Counted from the first letter of the stretch, positions 19,860 through 33,206 are shown. The stretch is DNA of 64,000 bases from Heterobilharzia americana (GCA_944470555.2 OX104127.1:92838708-92902707); one strand, 5' to 3'. The notes: generated from the letters alone by a model not told the origin. Numbers and translations are program-made.

Positions 19860-20040
19860 TCCACAAACTGATATCATTTAGAGAACTACTGAAAACCTGG
19901 GAGCATTGGACAGCCGTTTTTTTCTAGTATGGAACTCCTCAACAGTACGATCCAAGACCTGGCTATGGGTCGAACTTAGTGCCTTCAGGTTTCAGGACAA
20001 ATGGCTCAGAGTTTTCAACTTCTGTCAATTCGTGGTAAAG
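19860..20040 (-). mobile_element. Hammerhead-family SINE, degenerate, abutting an RTE piece
   Basis: Minus strand: tail, ribozyme relic (TTGAGGA, stem II damaged, GAAA merged into an A-run) and tRNA-like region to CAACTTCTGTC at about 20025. The RTE reading frame begins directly after it. Confidence 0.7.
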
Positions 20041-20044
20041 CATG

Positions 20045-21100
20045 AATATCACCTAATCGGTGGAGAATTTCCGTTAGACTTATTATATCCAGGTGACATA
20101 GTTCTGTTAAATAAAGACGCTGACAAGATGCAGAGTCTTTTGAACACTTTGAGTAGCAATTGCAGAATGTTTGGGATGCGTTTCTCACCGCCCAAATGCA
20201 AATTGTTGCTCCAGGATTGGTCTTCAACGGTGTCACGGCTAACAATAGAGAGTGCAGTGGTTGAATGTGCTGACCATTTCACTTACCTGGGAAGTAGAAT
20301 CAGCCCTGGTGGGTCGGTCAGTTGCCGATGAAATCTCTGCACGGATACAAAAGGCTCGATTGGCTCTTGCCAAGTCACGCTACTATGATATCCAATTGTC
20401 TATTAAGGGTCGCAAGTACCACACAGCAGTCCGTTCTGTTCTACTGTATGGCTGTGAAACATGGCCACTGAAGGTGGAATATATGAGAAGGCTTCAAGTG
20501 TTTGATCACCGTTTCCTCCATAGTATAGGCCATATTCTGTAGTGTCACCACGTGAGTAACTCAGAAGTCAGGTGTAGAGTTTTAGGGAGATGTAAATCGT
20601 TTGACACGGTTGTGAACCTTCCCCGACAGACTGAGATGGTTGGGACACGTGTTATGTATGCTTAGTCGCCGATCACCTCGTCACACAATGTTGGCTGAAG
20701 TGGGTTCAGGCTGGAAAAAGGTTCGAGTGGCCAGACTAAAACATGGCATGCATGTATGAAGTCTCTGACTGTTGGTTTAAGCCATGTAGGGCGATGCGGA
20801 CTAGGTGGTTGGGGTCCATGGGACAAGAGGAACGAATGGTTGGAGACTGTAGATGATATGGTTGAAACCGATGTCAGTGGCTCAGATGTATACACACATT
20901 ATGTTCATCTTAACGACTCTATACCGAATCTCACCACTCTCATTCTTCGTTCTCTCTTTTCGTACTTTATATTTCTTTTAACTGATTTTTCTTATCTTCA
21001 TCTTGCGCCTCACTGCCTTTTTACTCAATGTACTGATATAAGGTACGGCAACTCCGACCGTTACGCAGTAATGCCTGGCAGTACGTTGATCTGGATGGAT
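20045..21100 (+). mobile_element. RTE-type retrotransposon, RT palm to 3' UTR (copy 1)
   Basis: Plus-strand residues: GEFPLDLLYPGDIVLLNKDADKM, where the catalytic YADD has become YPGD; then GMRFSPPKCKLLLQDW, DHFTYLGSRISPGG, ISARIQKARLALAKSRY, VRSVLLYGCETWPLKVEYMR and VFDHRFLHSIGHIL. After frameshifts come GQTKTWH-like and CMKSLTVGLSHVGRCGLGGWG, NEWLET. A 12-base stretch after SRY present in copies 2 and 3 is missing here. Dead: no catalytic Asp pair, frameshifted, 5'-truncated. Confidence 0.85.
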
Positions 21101-21114
21101 GAATATCACCTAAA

Positions 21115-21205
21115 GTCTTCTGTTGGCATCTGTTTCCCTTTCGACCGGTTGACCCACAAGTCACGGCTTCTCATTAGAACTTCGAGATATCCATCCGGAA
21201 GCATA
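21115..21205 (-). mobile_element. Hammerhead-family SINE, head fragment
   Basis: The minus strand GGATATCTCGAAGTTCTAATG, then GAGAAGCCGTGAC, matches the head at 7005-7030. Confidence 0.5.
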
Positions 21206-21254
21206 TCACTAATACAGCACTATACAGTAATATGTTTTGAGGTGAATAGACTGA

Positions 21255-21445
21255 CATCAGTTGGATAGTGACTGAAAATCTGGGAGAACTGGGAAGCTCT
21301 TTCGTCCTAGTTAGGGACTCCTCAGCAGTCTGGGGTCATGCATGTGTATTAGGATGAAACAACTGTTCACTTCTTCAAAGTTTTCAATGATTCTTCAATT
21401 GATTTCAGTGTCCATTATGGATACTGCCATATTGAAATGATTAAT
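21255..21445. mobile_element. Third inverted pair of hammerhead-family SINEs
   Basis: 21255-21330 is minus-oriented: tail CTGACATCAGTTGG, then a ribozyme with CTGAGGA, GTCC/GGAC and GAAAG, the cleavage triplet damaged. 21345-21445 is plus-oriented: TAGGATGAAACAACTGTTCACT to the tail. The tRNA-like middle is reduced to about 15 bases. Same tail-out geometry as 5490-5935 and 6625-6965. Confidence 0.65.
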
Positions 21446-21449
21446 TATT

Positions 21450-22277
21450 TTGATCCAGTTCAACTTGGGGAATAAAATATGTTTTTTGTTTGTGTAAATT
21501 TCTGAAGAAATCGTAAACTTTCAACATGGATACATATCGTAAAAAGGTTATTATAGTTTAATTAATTTTCATATGAAGTCATTATTTCTTTAAAAATCTC
21601 CCCATTTCTTTTCTGTCTAATCTTCATAAGTTTTTCCATCTTTAATTAATGTTTGCATTATATTTTAGCTGTTCCTTATAGTGTATGTTAGTCAAACATC
21701 TGGTTTATTTAAACAATTTTTGCCATTATTTAACATTTAATGAACATTTCAAATACTGATGGAATGGTAGACAGATAGATAGATCGAAAGACAGACAGAT
21801 AAGTAAAAAGTAAACATTTGTATTGACAATTTTTTTCAGCTGTTCATAAGCAAGTTTTCATATACCCCAAACATAGAAACAACATACTAACACTATAGAA
21901 TAGAAATTTTTATGACATTGAGAGGAAATTGAAAAATTACTGAGGAATTTTTTCACCACCTGTACAAATCAGTTACGTATGGTGATAACCTCTGATGAAT
22001 TCAAAACCGATTCAAAGGGAGTTTGTCAACAAGATACTGTTAGACGATTTTATAGGGATTAATTGTCTCAGCAAATTTGTCACTTTCTGTATAGGAACAA
22101 AAATATTTGTACAGAATATCATCTAATTACTTACTCAGGAACAAATATGCTTTTTGATCAGTCACTGGAGGGTAACCGACTTCATATTTATCTAGTTGTG
22201 TGTGCTGGTCGAATTCTACCGATTATTTTGCAATGTACCTACCAGGCCATCAGCGCGATACACTTTGATAAATGTTA
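21450..22277. other. AT-rich DNA with a short GATA/GACA microsatellite
   Basis: 21770-21806 is an AGACAGATAGATAGAT-type run. The open frames 22063-22278 and its relatives in the other two copies have no recognisable domain, and I treat them as chance. Confidence 0.5.
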
Positions 22278-22482
22278 GTTGGATGGAGGCAACCTGCAGG
22301 AATCCCTAGACACAGGTTTCGGCACTTGTCAGTAAGACGTATCTGCAGCCTGATGAAAACTAATGTCCTGATGAGGTTCGAATCTCAGGCAGGACATTAG
22401 TTTCATGCAGGTTGCAAATACGTCTTACTGACAAGTGCCGAAACCTGTGTCTAGGGATTCCTGCAGCTTGCCTCCATCCAAC
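22278..22482. repeat. Centre of the giant palindrome
   Basis: The left arm is 22278-22342 and the right arm 22418-22482, equivalent to 52936-53141. Here the right arm does not run into the flank seen at 53142. It continues as the reverse complement of the left flank. The dyad centre falls near 22391, inside the loop. Confidence 0.85.
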
Positions 22483-23344
22483 TAACATTTATCAAAGTGT
22501 ATCGCGCTGATGGCCTGGTAGGTACATTGCAAAATAATCGGTAGAATTCGACCAGCACACACAACTAGATAAATATGAAGTCGGTTACCCTCCAGTGACT
22601 GATCAAAAAGCATATTTGTTCCTGAGTAAGTAATTAGATGATATTCTGTACAAAATATTTTTGTTCCTATACAGAAAGTGACAAATTTGCTGAGATAATT
22701 AATCCCTATAAAATCGTCTAACAGTATCTTGTTGACAAACTCCCTTTGAATCGGTTTTGAATTCATCAGAGGTTATCACCATACGTAACTGATTTGTACA
22801 GGTGGTGAAAAAATTCCTCAGTAATTTTTCAATTTCCTCTCAATGTCATAAAAATTTCTATTCTATAGTGTTAGTATGTTGTTTCTATGTTTGGGGTATA
22901 TGAAAACTTGCTTATGAACAGCTGAAAAAAATTGTCAATACAAATGTTTACTCTTTACTTATCTGTCTGTCTTTCGATCTATCTATCTGTCTACCATTCC
23001 ATCAGTATTTGAAATGTTCATTAAATGTTAAATAATGGCAAAAATTGTTTAAATAAACCAGATGTTTGACTAACATACACTATAAGGAACAGCTAAAATA
23101 TAATGCAAACATTAATTAAAGATGGAAAAACTTATGAAGATTAGACAGAAAAGAAATGGGGAGATTTTTATAAGAAATAATGACTTCATATGAAAATTAA
23201 TTAAACTATAATAACCTTTTTACGATATGTATCCATGTTGAAAGTTTACGATTTCTTCAGAAATTATACATATACATAAAAACATATTTTATTCCCCAAG
23301 TTGAACTGGATCAAAATAATTAATCATTTCAATATGGCAGTATC

Positions 23345-23525
23345 CATAATGGACACTGAAATCAATTGAAGAATCATTGAAAACTTTGAAGAAGTGAACA
23401 GTTGTTTCATCCTAGTACACATGCATGACCCCAGACTGCTGAGGAGTCCCTAACTAGGACGAAAGAGCTTCCCAGTTCTTCCAGATTTTCAGTCACTATC
23501 CAACTGATGTCAGTCTATTCACCTC
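23345..23525. mobile_element. Copy-2 counterpart of the inverted SINE pair at 21255-21445
   Basis: Same structure on opposite strands. The copy-3 counterpart is at about 51900-52085. Confidence 0.65.
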
Positions 23526-23679
23526 AAAACATATTACTGTATAGTGCTGTATTAGTGATATGCTTCCGGATGGATATCTCGAAGTTCTAATGAGAAGCCG
23601 TGACTTGTGGGTCAACCGGTCGAAAGGGAAACAGATGCCAACAGAAGACTTTAGGTGATATTCATCCATCCAGATCAAC

Positions 23680-24735
23680 GTACTACCAGGCATTACTGCG
23701 TAACGGTCGGAGTTGCCGTACCTTATATCAGTACATCGAGTAAAAAGGCAGTGAGGCGCAAGATGAAGATAAGAAAATTCAGTTAAAAGAAATATAAAGT
23801 ACGAAAAGAGAGGAACGAAGAATGAGAGTGGTGAGATTTGGTATAGCGTCGTTAAGATGAGGATAATGTGTGTATACATCTGAGCCACTGACATCGGTTC
23901 TCAACTATATCATCTACAGTCTCCAACCATTCGTTCCTCTTGTCCCATGGACCCCAACCACCTAGTCCGCATCACCCCATATGGCTTAAACCAACAGTCA
24001 GAGACTTCATACATGGATGTCATATTTTAGTCTGGCCACTTCGGGCCTTTTTCCAGCCTGAACCTACTTCAGCCAACATTGTGTGACGAGGTGATCGGCG
24101 ACTAAGCATACATAACACGTGTCCCAACCATCTCAGTCTGTCGGAGAAGGTTCACAACCGTGTAAAAACGATTTACATCTCCCTAAAACTCTACACCTGA
24201 CTTCTGAGTTACTCACATGGTGACACTACAGAATATGGCCTATACTATGGAGGAAATGGTGACCAAACACTGGAAGCCTTCTCATATCTTCCACTTTCAA
24301 TGGCCATGTTTCACAGCCATACAGTAGAACAGACCAGACTGCTGTGCAGTACACGCGACCCTTAATACACAATCGGATATCACGGCGGCGCCATAGGTAG
24401 CGTGACTTCGCAAGAGCCAATCGAGCCTTTTGTATCCGTGCAGAGATCTCATCGGCAACTGACCGACCCACCAGGGCTGATCCTACTTCCCAGGTAAGTG
24501 AAATGGTCAACACATTCAACCACTGCACTCTCTATTGTTAACCGTGACACCGTTGAAGACCAGTCCTGGAGCAACAATTTGCATTTGGGTGCTGGGAAAC
24601 GCATCACAAACATTCTGTAATTGCTACTCAAAGTGTTCAGAAGACTCTACATCTTGTCAGCGTCTTCATTTAACAGAACTATGTTACCTGGATATTCTAG
24701 GTCTAACGGAAATTCTCCACCGATTAGGTGATATT
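23680..24735 (-). mobile_element. RTE-type retrotransposon piece, copy 2
   Basis: Inverted counterpart of 20045-21100. It keeps LWRRRDIRL, the 12 bases missing in copy 1, and a GEFPLDLEYPGNIVLLNEDADKM segment, with GN where the catalytic DD should be. The copy-3 counterpart is at 50680-51735. Confidence 0.8.
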
Positions 24736-26114
24736 CATGCTTTGCCAAGAATTGACAGAAGTTGAAAACTCTGAGCCATTTGTCGTGAAACCTGAAGGCT
24801 CTAAGTTTGACCCATAGCCAGGTCTTAGATCGCACTGTTGAGGAGTTCCATACTAGAAAAAAACACAGCTGTCCAATGCTCCCAGGTTTTCAGTAGTTCT
24901 CTAAATGATATCAGTTTGTGGAAAAAAAGCAATTCCATCCAATGTATTCTGTCTCCTAGAGGATATCATACACTCAAACAATAAAAATTAAAATCGATTA
25001 ACCAAATGAAAACTGTGAAACATTATGAAATACCTATACTGAAGATTCTATTATTTTCCTGTAGATGATTCAGAGTTGTAGGGATATATTTTTGTTGCTT
25101 CGGTGAAAAACACAATGATAGTTTTATCAAATTCAGTATGTTTGAGTACTTCCCTGGTTAGATAAAAGATAAAAAGTAAACTGTAGCCATTTTAAACCTA
25201 CATGGCATTATTTAATCTCATTATATGTTAAGACGGTCTGGCTTATTATTCATTCTAGGGTAGAGTCATCTTCACCTTCAATCGCTGATGATTTACTAGC
25301 ACTCTTGGAGAACAACGAAGGAAACTTGTGTCAGTCAGCACATGTAGAATCAAGGCAATGTGGTAATTTTTTTTAGGCAAGTGATAACTCCAATTAGTTT
25401 CAGTATATGATAAGAAAAATACTAGATGAATTTGGTAGACTGAAACCACTGCCAACTAATCTATTGACAGGGCTTGTCAAAAAATTACCGATAATGAAAA
25501 GTAATGCAGCACGAATTATCAGATATAATGACGTTTGGGTGTGTTTTAAGCAATCGATTGGAACAAATTTTGGGTGACTTTAAAGGCCAATTTCACAACT
25601 GCTAAGTTAACCAATCAAGTTTCTGCATTCCGGTTCGAAAGGTAGCTTTTCATAAGTTATGGACTCCTAATTGGTTATCTCAGTAATTGCTAGGCTGGCC
25701 TTTAAAGTTGCTCCAAATTAGTTTATGCCAAATTTATATAACCAACTAATACTTTACTACTCAGTAAAGTATTGAGGTGAATGTAAGGAGTTAACTTCGA
25801 AATGAATACTAAAGTGATGGCACAATGTCATGAAAAATAAAAACAATAATCATTTCAGCCAGCTTTTTTGGATACCACTTTCCAATGTAGAGATTATGGT
25901 ACTCTTCAAAGATTCATTTACTGAAACGGTACATAGAATCAACTATTTACAATTCAATAGCTTTCATTCACTACTTTTTAAATGACCTTCAGTTAAATCA
26001 CTATTTATTCCACTTAGAAGGAGCTTCAATTTTGAAGTTTGTGGAGATTCATTGATTTCACCTTGGTATTCACCATTGACTGACATCAGTTGGAGAACTA
26101 CCAGAAACCCAGGA

Positions 26115-26160
26115 GCACTGGACAGCTGTTTCGTCCTAGTATGCGACTCTTCAGCAATGT
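26115..26160 (-). ncRNA. Hammerhead ribozyme, copy-2 counterpart of 18622
   Basis: Core CTGAAGA and GAAA kept; stem I ACATTG/CAGTGC; GTC present. Confidence 0.6.
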
Positions 26161-26947
26161 ACACCCATGACCCTGCCAATAATCGAGGCCAGCACCTTAC
26201 CACTAGGTCAGATATGTTTAAGAATGAATGGGAGGCTGAAAACAGCAATGAATAGAACATATACTGCGAACAAGTTGATCTATCTCTACAGAACAGCATG
26301 CTCCTTCGCATAATCGAAAGTCAATGGGGTTCCTTTTCCATATTACCTTTAACTATATGTACAAATTTACTTGCATATGCGGTAGTAGTTAAATTGGGAG
26401 AATAGAAAGAATGGCATACCTTATGATTCTTTAGACATACACCAAAAAGCTTATGATCCAGGGTAACAAGGGCTTTCAGTAGTCCACTCAGTCAGTATTC
26501 TGTCGACAAAGGCATGAAGTAGACACCTTAGAATCCTTCAAGGTAATTAATAGAAAACGCAATTCTAACCTTCTAAAGTTCACTGACGCCATAGAGAACA
26601 AATAAATGAAACCGGAATTGTGTGTTCAAATAGGAACAGTAATAAGTTTTTCTTCGTTCTAGTAGCCCAATATGATTTTACTCTTCCTCTTATATGATGA
26701 CATCATCTTGTCGCTAAACCTTTTTCCTGTCCGTACATAATTTTGATGATCGTTCAACCAAGTGAGTTCAACTCATTATATTATAAGATCATTTGTCTAA
26801 TTCTTACGTAATCTTTTGTTACTATTTTCTTGAACTCTGTGTTGAATTACATGTACAACTGAAACTTCTTAGCATATCTTGGTAACTTTTTCCGAATGTT
26901 TGTATTATTTATCAAACATCATTTCCTACCAAATAATTTCATTTAAT

Positions 26948-27793
26948 CATATGAAAGTACTGGTCCAGTTGGTGTACCTCTGCTGGTAAATGAGCTCATA
27001 TGCGGATGCCTCGTTACTACCGAATATTCATGATGTTGCATTCAACTTAGTGACAAGTAGTGGAATTCAGGACGCGCATTTTGCCCTACTTAGGACTCTT
27101 TAGTTAGATGTAACTATATCCCAGTGAGTGGTGCTGTTCCCACTGAAACTCGAACCCCGTACCAATCGCTGTAGCGTTATCCACTCGGGTATGAGGGCCA
27201 CCAATTGTGCGACGAGTATCAATTGTTATTGACTGATAATTGTAATTTCTCATCGCTATACTGGGTCGAGTTATTCGACATCTGCTGGTAAATAGGCTCC
27301 TATGCAGATGCTTCGATACAGCTGATGGGGCCCAGATAGGATGAAACGCGTATCCTGGATCCTACTGAGAGTCACCAAGATGAATATAGCATGATACCAT
27401 ACTACTTTTTACCTATACTTGCTCTTTTTTAAGTTGCTATTCATCGTAGACTGACATCAGTTGGGGGAACAAAGGAAACCTTGGCGCACGGGACTGCTGT
27501 TTCATCCTAGTGTGGGACTCCATAGCAGTGCGCACCCAAGACTCCGCCAGGGATCGAACCCGCGACCTTCAGGTTCCGCAGCCAGCGCGTTACCATTGAG
27601 CCACTGGGTCAGAATCCATGGTCCATATTTCCAACTTCTGTTAGCTCACAATATAGCGCAACCGCCACCCAATGTCATCGTTGAGTAACTATCCTCACGA
27701 CCATCAGGCTTTGACTCCACTGGTCACGACTTCTCACTGGAACTTCGGGAATACTTCTCGAAGCTAGTCACCAATGAGCTCTAGTTTCTTTGT
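26948..27793. mobile_element. Copy-2 counterpart of the Smα cluster and the adjoining full-length SINE
   Basis: Inverted equivalent of 16990-17835. The Smα hammerhead here reads CTGATGGGGCC on the plus strand. Confidence 0.7.
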
Positions 27794-28122
27794 TCCTCCA
27801 ACTGATGTCAGTCTATGATGAATAACAACTTGAAATATTTCCAAATCTCCACAACTCCCTCAAAAATTCAACTCTTTTTTTATTTAATAAATATTTCTAT
27901 TGTATCTTCTATGGACTTCCCTGGGGCTATTTTGGACTAATAAGTAGTCTAGGATGCTAATGATTTATATGTTTGCAGTGGCTATCTCAACCGACGTTGA
28001 ATAAATAAACTTACTTGTATAATAATGTAGACTTTCTTACTAAAAGGAAGTGAAAAATTAGAGAATTTCGATCAATAAAATTTGATTAGCACTACAGACA
28101 TTGGAATACAAGATTGACCAAT

Positions 28123-28703
28123 AAATAAACGAATGTAATTCAGAGACTACATGACTGTTCATGCAGCAGATAATGGACCAGACGTGTCATGTGAAAGCTA
28201 ATGATACAATATGCTTTTCCAAACCTCGATCGTAGAAATAGAATTCTAACCTGTAACCTACTGCCTATGATTTTCAGTCCTAGAAATAATATATTTCTTT
28301 AGCGACTTACCGGTGATACATTATCAAGTAACTAAGGTATTGAACCGTTAACTGGTTTACACTCTTCCCTCGATAACCATGCAGGATAGTGCTCAGCCTA
28401 TTAACTAGCTCCACAAGAGCAAATAAATTTGTAGACACATATTGAGGTGGTCCAAAGAGGCAACATGCTCCGGAATCATTTGCTAACTAGAGAATCTGAT
28501 CTGCAGCTTCTCAGAGAAGAATGTCTTCTTCAGCGATCTAGACAGCCGATTCTTCAGGATCATTGCTATCGTATCGCCTTTAATGTCAACGTTCATAAAC
28601 AAGGTTTTTTTAGGAACTGTGAGTTCTTGTTCCGTATTGTTTTAATTTCAAGTTCTTCTCAATAAGTCTGGATGGGTATCCAAACTACGGAAGGTCCTCA
28701 TAC
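28123..28703 (-). mobile_element. Penelope-like fragment, copy 2
   Basis: Inverted equivalent of 16080-16660. Confidence 0.7.
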
Positions 28704-29734
28704 AAAATGGATACCAATCCAGATTTATTGAGAACTTGAAATTAAAACAGAATTAAGGCGTTTTTGAGAAATCTCCTGACAAATACCCCATATATCTTAG
28801 TATACATCCATACTTGACAGCAGCTACTTTGATGCGCTGGTCGGGGGTGTATATCACAATGACCGGATTAGCTACACTGGCTGGAAAGCTTTTTCCCTCC
28901 AGATCCTATCATATCAAAAAGGTCTGTTGATAGTGATGAAAGGAAAAGCAATTACTGTCATAGTCTAAGTTTTCATGCTATGATGGGTATCAAGGGCATA
29001 CTGCTGGCTGGGGTGTGTCAGCAGTAAGGTACTTCCTATGGACGAGCAGTAGCACCTACGGTCAGAAAATACCCCACTATCTTTTACTACGCGAGATACC
29101 AGTGAGAACGATATGGGTTCATAGTTGGGGTCGAAACTAACAAAACTAAATACCAAGCATCTTAAAAAGCCATGTGACCCACCACAAGCAGATATCCCTT
29201 GGAGTCTGACGTCACGCACTCATCCTTCCTTTTCAGGTACCTCAAGAAGAACTAGCCTTCCATGGTATGGTCAACAAGGGAGTGCCAACTACCCTCACAA
29301 CTCTGTTAGCACTCAAGTTTCTTCAGATCATTATCAAACTTTACCTTCTTACCTTCCTTCAAGTCTCTCAACAGACATTCGGACTTAACCTAAAACCTCT
29401 TTCAGCTCTTGATAGCAGTCTGTGTTCACAGAACAGCATCCCTAATCTCCTAAAACTACCATGGAGCTTCTAATGCCCGCACTCACCCACGAACGGATGT
29501 ATGCTTTGTTTGTCGGAAGCACATACAGGACCTAGGTGCGGTTGCTCACTTAAACTCCACTGGCCAGTATGATGAACACGAAAATTCACCCTTCGAGTCT
29601 CTGGAGATTCGGTGACTAGACCTCACAGTCATGCAGATGTAGGTATGGCACTGAGTTCATAGGTAGAAACTGTACTGCTGGGCTGCATCCTCGTCGATAG
29701 TTATCTATGAGCTGTTCAACTGAACGGCGCAGTG

Positions 29735-32105
29735 AGGACCTAAATCAATAATGAAACTCGATGTTGTCTCTTTTAAATCTATCCCTACACACCCTCTGAC
29801 TGCAGTTCAGTCGAGTCCTATCAAAAACTGTTTGGCCTCCTAATGAAAGCCAAACGTTCAGGCGTAGTTGTCGAAGCAGGTGGTCATAATTCAAAAGTAG
29901 GTGAACTAAGTCAGATAGAAAGGCACTTTCGGGATGCCAGCCGAACGACCAGATAACGGTGACCACCTCCCACAACTCTGTTCAGAAAAACCATCTACTT
30001 CTACCCACCACAAACTACACATATAAGGAGAGTCATTGTCTAATGTAGTGTCCACCAACCTCGACTCAGCAGTGGAAAAAGATAGACCATATTACTATGA
30101 TTTATCGCCGGTGGGAGATTTCCACTCCTTCTGGAGCACATGTTTGGACAGCGTTCACGAGCTGGTTCGAGCATGTATGTCTGCAACTAAATGGACGTCC
30201 TAAGACTACAGCAACAAGGCGATTCTGAATGCAGATATTTCAAGCAAGGAACTAGCTAGACAGTGATCGGTACAGAACAACACCACCTGTGCAAAAGAAG
30301 CCTTGCGCCATTTCCAGTCTGCTGTAAAAACAGCGTTGAAGACTGTAACTGACTCTCACAAAGTGGTTAGAAAAAACCATTGTATCTCAGAAGCTTCTTC
30401 TGAAACAGTGGATGTACGAGAACGCATCCCAGCAGTTCTGAGCATAATGAGGGACGGAAGCAAACCAAATCTAGACTGACAAGAAATCAACCCAATGACC
30501 ACGAGTGCTGGTGTGCATGAAGGCTAAAGAGATGGAAAAGGCCACGGCGATAGGTAATACCAGATAGTTATTCAGACTTATCAAAGAAACTGGGTGATTC
30601 ACTCGCAGGAGAGACGACTGGAACGACAGGCGGCATACTCCAACTAGCCTTCAGTTAATATTTAGTTGCACGTTATGAAGTCGGATCCTGAGTGGAAAAT
30701 TGAGGTAGGGCTTCCAACACTTACGGAAGTGAGGAAGCTATTAGTAGTCTGAAACGAGGAAGGGTATCAGAACTAGATCAACTACTACCGGATATATTTA
30801 AAGAAGATGATAGTGGATTATCGGCTAGGTTAACTGAAGTCCTCTTGTGACAACCACAAGAAAATCAGCTTCATGAACATAGTATCTAAGATTTTATTAT
30901 CATCAGACGTCTAAATGGAACCTAAAAACAGTAAACCTGGGGAAAATAAACAGGTTTCAGATCTCACTGTGAGTGCGTTGACCAGATATTGGCACTCTGC
31001 CAGGTTCTGGAGCACAGGCGAAATACCAACGCCTGATATCAGCTGTATTTCTTGACCTGAAGGCGCCATTCAACTGAGAGGTTTTATAGTAGTATCTCTC
31101 ACTAAAACAGGTGCCGAGTAAAAACACCCTTGCTCTCAAAACTTTCACTTGAACACATGTGGGCTTACTAGATTACATGATAAGTTGTGTCCGATAAGGA
31201 TGTCCACTCTCCGTTCTTATTGAACTTCATCATAGATATTCTTATGGAGGTCTCCCTTTTTTTAGTAACTTCATAGGGGTTGATCTTATCGCAGAATTCA
31301 TGGTTGACCTATAGTGCGTAGATGACAGTCTTCTGGCAATTTCAGAATATATTTCGCATCACCTAAATGCAGACTGTTACTCCAGGGTTGGTCTTCACTG
31401 GTGCTCTAACAATATGAGTGGAGTGGTTTGGCGCGTCGACCCCAGAAGTCAGGTCAGTAACTAGCAAATCTCCGCCCAAATACATAAAGGCTCGTCTGGC
31501 TTTCACCAACTCTCGCCACTCATGGGGCCGCAGTGATATCCACGTATAAATTAAGGGTCAACTATACTGAGCTACAGTTTTCTCTGCTCTACTATATGGC
31601 TGTTAAACATGGTCATTAAAAGTGGAGGATATGAAGAGGGCTTCAGGAGTTTGACCGCTACTGCCTTCGTGGCATAGGTGGTGTGTAGTGATGTCACCCT
31701 GTCACTAAAATGAAGTCAGACGTAGAATTTTAGGGAAATGAGGAAAGTCACTGCCGTACAATGTTAGGTAAAATAGATTCAGGCTGGGAAAGAGTAAGAG
31801 GTGGTCAAACTAAAACACGGCACTAGTTCATGAAGTCTTTGACTTTTAATCTGAGTTATATAAAGAAATGTAGACTAACCGGTTGATGTCTGTGACAACT
31901 GAAACTAGTGGTTGGAGATTGCAGGTGACGTGGCTCTCTCATCCTTTTTAGTCCTCTAACACTTTCGACTGCTTTCTACTTTATTTCTTTGTGTTTCAGC
32001 CCAGTGTATTCTCACTTAATGTGCTGGCATGAGGTGTAGCAACTTCGACCGTCATATAGTAATGTCAGGTCTCATCCTGATCTTGTCTTACATTTAGTTC
32101 CCTTG
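29735..32105 (+). mobile_element. RTE-type relic, copy 2
   Basis: Inverted equivalent of 12680-15050. It lacks one T after ACGGAAG near 30730, so the 61-codon RT-start frame seen in copy 1 is split here. Confidence 0.75.
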
Positions 32106-32171
32106 ACAAATTTGAAAAATGCAAGAACAAAGACATTTGATATCATCAGTTAGAACATTGAAAACCTGAGA

Positions 32172-32217
32172 GCACTGGACAGTTGTTTCGCCCCAGTATA
32201 AGACTCCTCAGCAGTGC
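32172..32217 (-). ncRNA. Hammerhead ribozyme, copy-2 counterpart of 12565
   Basis: Minus strand, same core, wobble stem II and perfect stem I. The SINE spans about 32132-32330. Confidence 0.65.
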
Positions 32218-32571
32218 AAACCTATGACCCCACCAGGAATCGGACCATGACCTTCAGGTTCCTTAGCCAGCACGTCACCATTAGGCTATTGAGTCGGAAT
32301 CCAACAGTTTATATTTTCAACTTCTGTCTTTATTCTTACATTGTTCAAACTGATCTTTCTATCCATACATTAGTGTTTTCCACTGTGATATAACCTAGAA
32401 GAATAATTTAAAAGGATGTTTGATAAGGACTATACATCGAAATTCATACAGTTTCTATTTAAGGATAGACAAAAACTGTTAAAACGTATCAAATGTTGTT
32501 TTAACCAAAATATTACAGATCAAATACAAAAAATTATAAATACTCAACCAAAAATTTACAAAATAATACAT

Positions 32572-32982
32572 TTAAAAACTTTCTAAAAATGATTTTAATA
32601 TATCATTACAAAGCTTTAGAATTTTCACAACAGGATGTTGAATAAATTGTTTCATAATTTGTATCACCATACAAAAGTCATGTACACGTATCCAATTTGA
32701 TGCATCAGTATCACTTGTATAATACTCTTTCCATAAGTTGGGATTTTTTACAGCAGTATGAAATATATCTAAATTTGTTTTGATTAGATTGATTAATTCA
32801 CAATTCATTAGATCATCAAGTACATCTAACGATGTGTATTGTGTAGATTTGCATTTTTTCAAAAATTCATTTATTACAGTATTCATATCATCAATGTGTC
32901 TCGGTAATCGAGTGATTAAAATATACTTTAACAGTGAGAAGAATTCTTTAAAATTCATTCCAGAGAGTGCACGTAAGCAAGT
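32572..32982 (-). CDS. JMJD4: JMJD4 last exon, inverted copy 2
   Basis: This is a reverse-complement copy of 11800-12210 with the same 136-residue reading frame, the same acceptor (CTAAGTAAAA on the plus strand just above 32982) and the same stop codon. It lies in the inverted arm. No upstream JMJD4 exon is present on this strand, because the arm runs into the N gap before reaching the position of the 48-codon exon. If the arm is real this is an orphan exon. If the arm is an assembly artefact it is a false duplicate. Confidence 0.85.
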   Translation of the reverse strand, partial: TCLRALSGMNFKEFFSLLKYILITRLPRHIDDMNTVINEFLKKCKSTQYTSLDVLDDLMNCELINLIKTNLDIFHTAVKNPNLWKEYYTSDTDASNWIRVHDFCMVIQIMKQFIQHPVVKILKLCNDILKSFLESF

Positions 32983-33206
32983 CTAAGTAAAAAGGCGAAA
33001 ATACATTGAATTAAAAACCTTATCATGATAATATAAACAATTTAAGTTGAAATATACACGTAACTTAGTAGCTGTATGCTAGTGTAAGAGTTTCGCTAGC
33101 ATCAATGTTTCAATATTAACAAAGATTGTTAGAGATAGGTGGCGTTTAATTCTCACCTTTGTATAGTTTACTCAAAAACACTTTAGATTGGCGTTTTCAA
33201 TGATTA

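Larger units (their letters stand above)
5837..22391 (+). repeat. Large duplicated segment, copy 1 (left arm of palindrome)
   Basis: Every feature between these positions recurs in reverse order and opposite strand, with paired coordinates summing to about 44782-44785. Examples are the JMJD4 exon at 11800 with 32982, and the ribozyme at 7231 with 37554. The left limit is set only by where the N gap cuts the other arm. From 8814 on, the segment also matches copy 3 with an offset of about 30636. Confidence 0.95.

Noticed and set aside
20045..20542. Active reverse transcriptase
   Set aside because: The catalytic YADD is YPGD and the frame is shifted and truncated; it is a relic.
21770..21806. 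CRISPR-like or regulatory repeat array
   Set aside because: It is a short GATA/GACA microsatellite in eukaryotic DNA; no spaced repeats.
22063..22766. 71-94-codon frames seen in all three copies near the palindrome centre
   Set aside because: Apparent conservation comes from the large duplication, not from selection; no known domain and no splice context.
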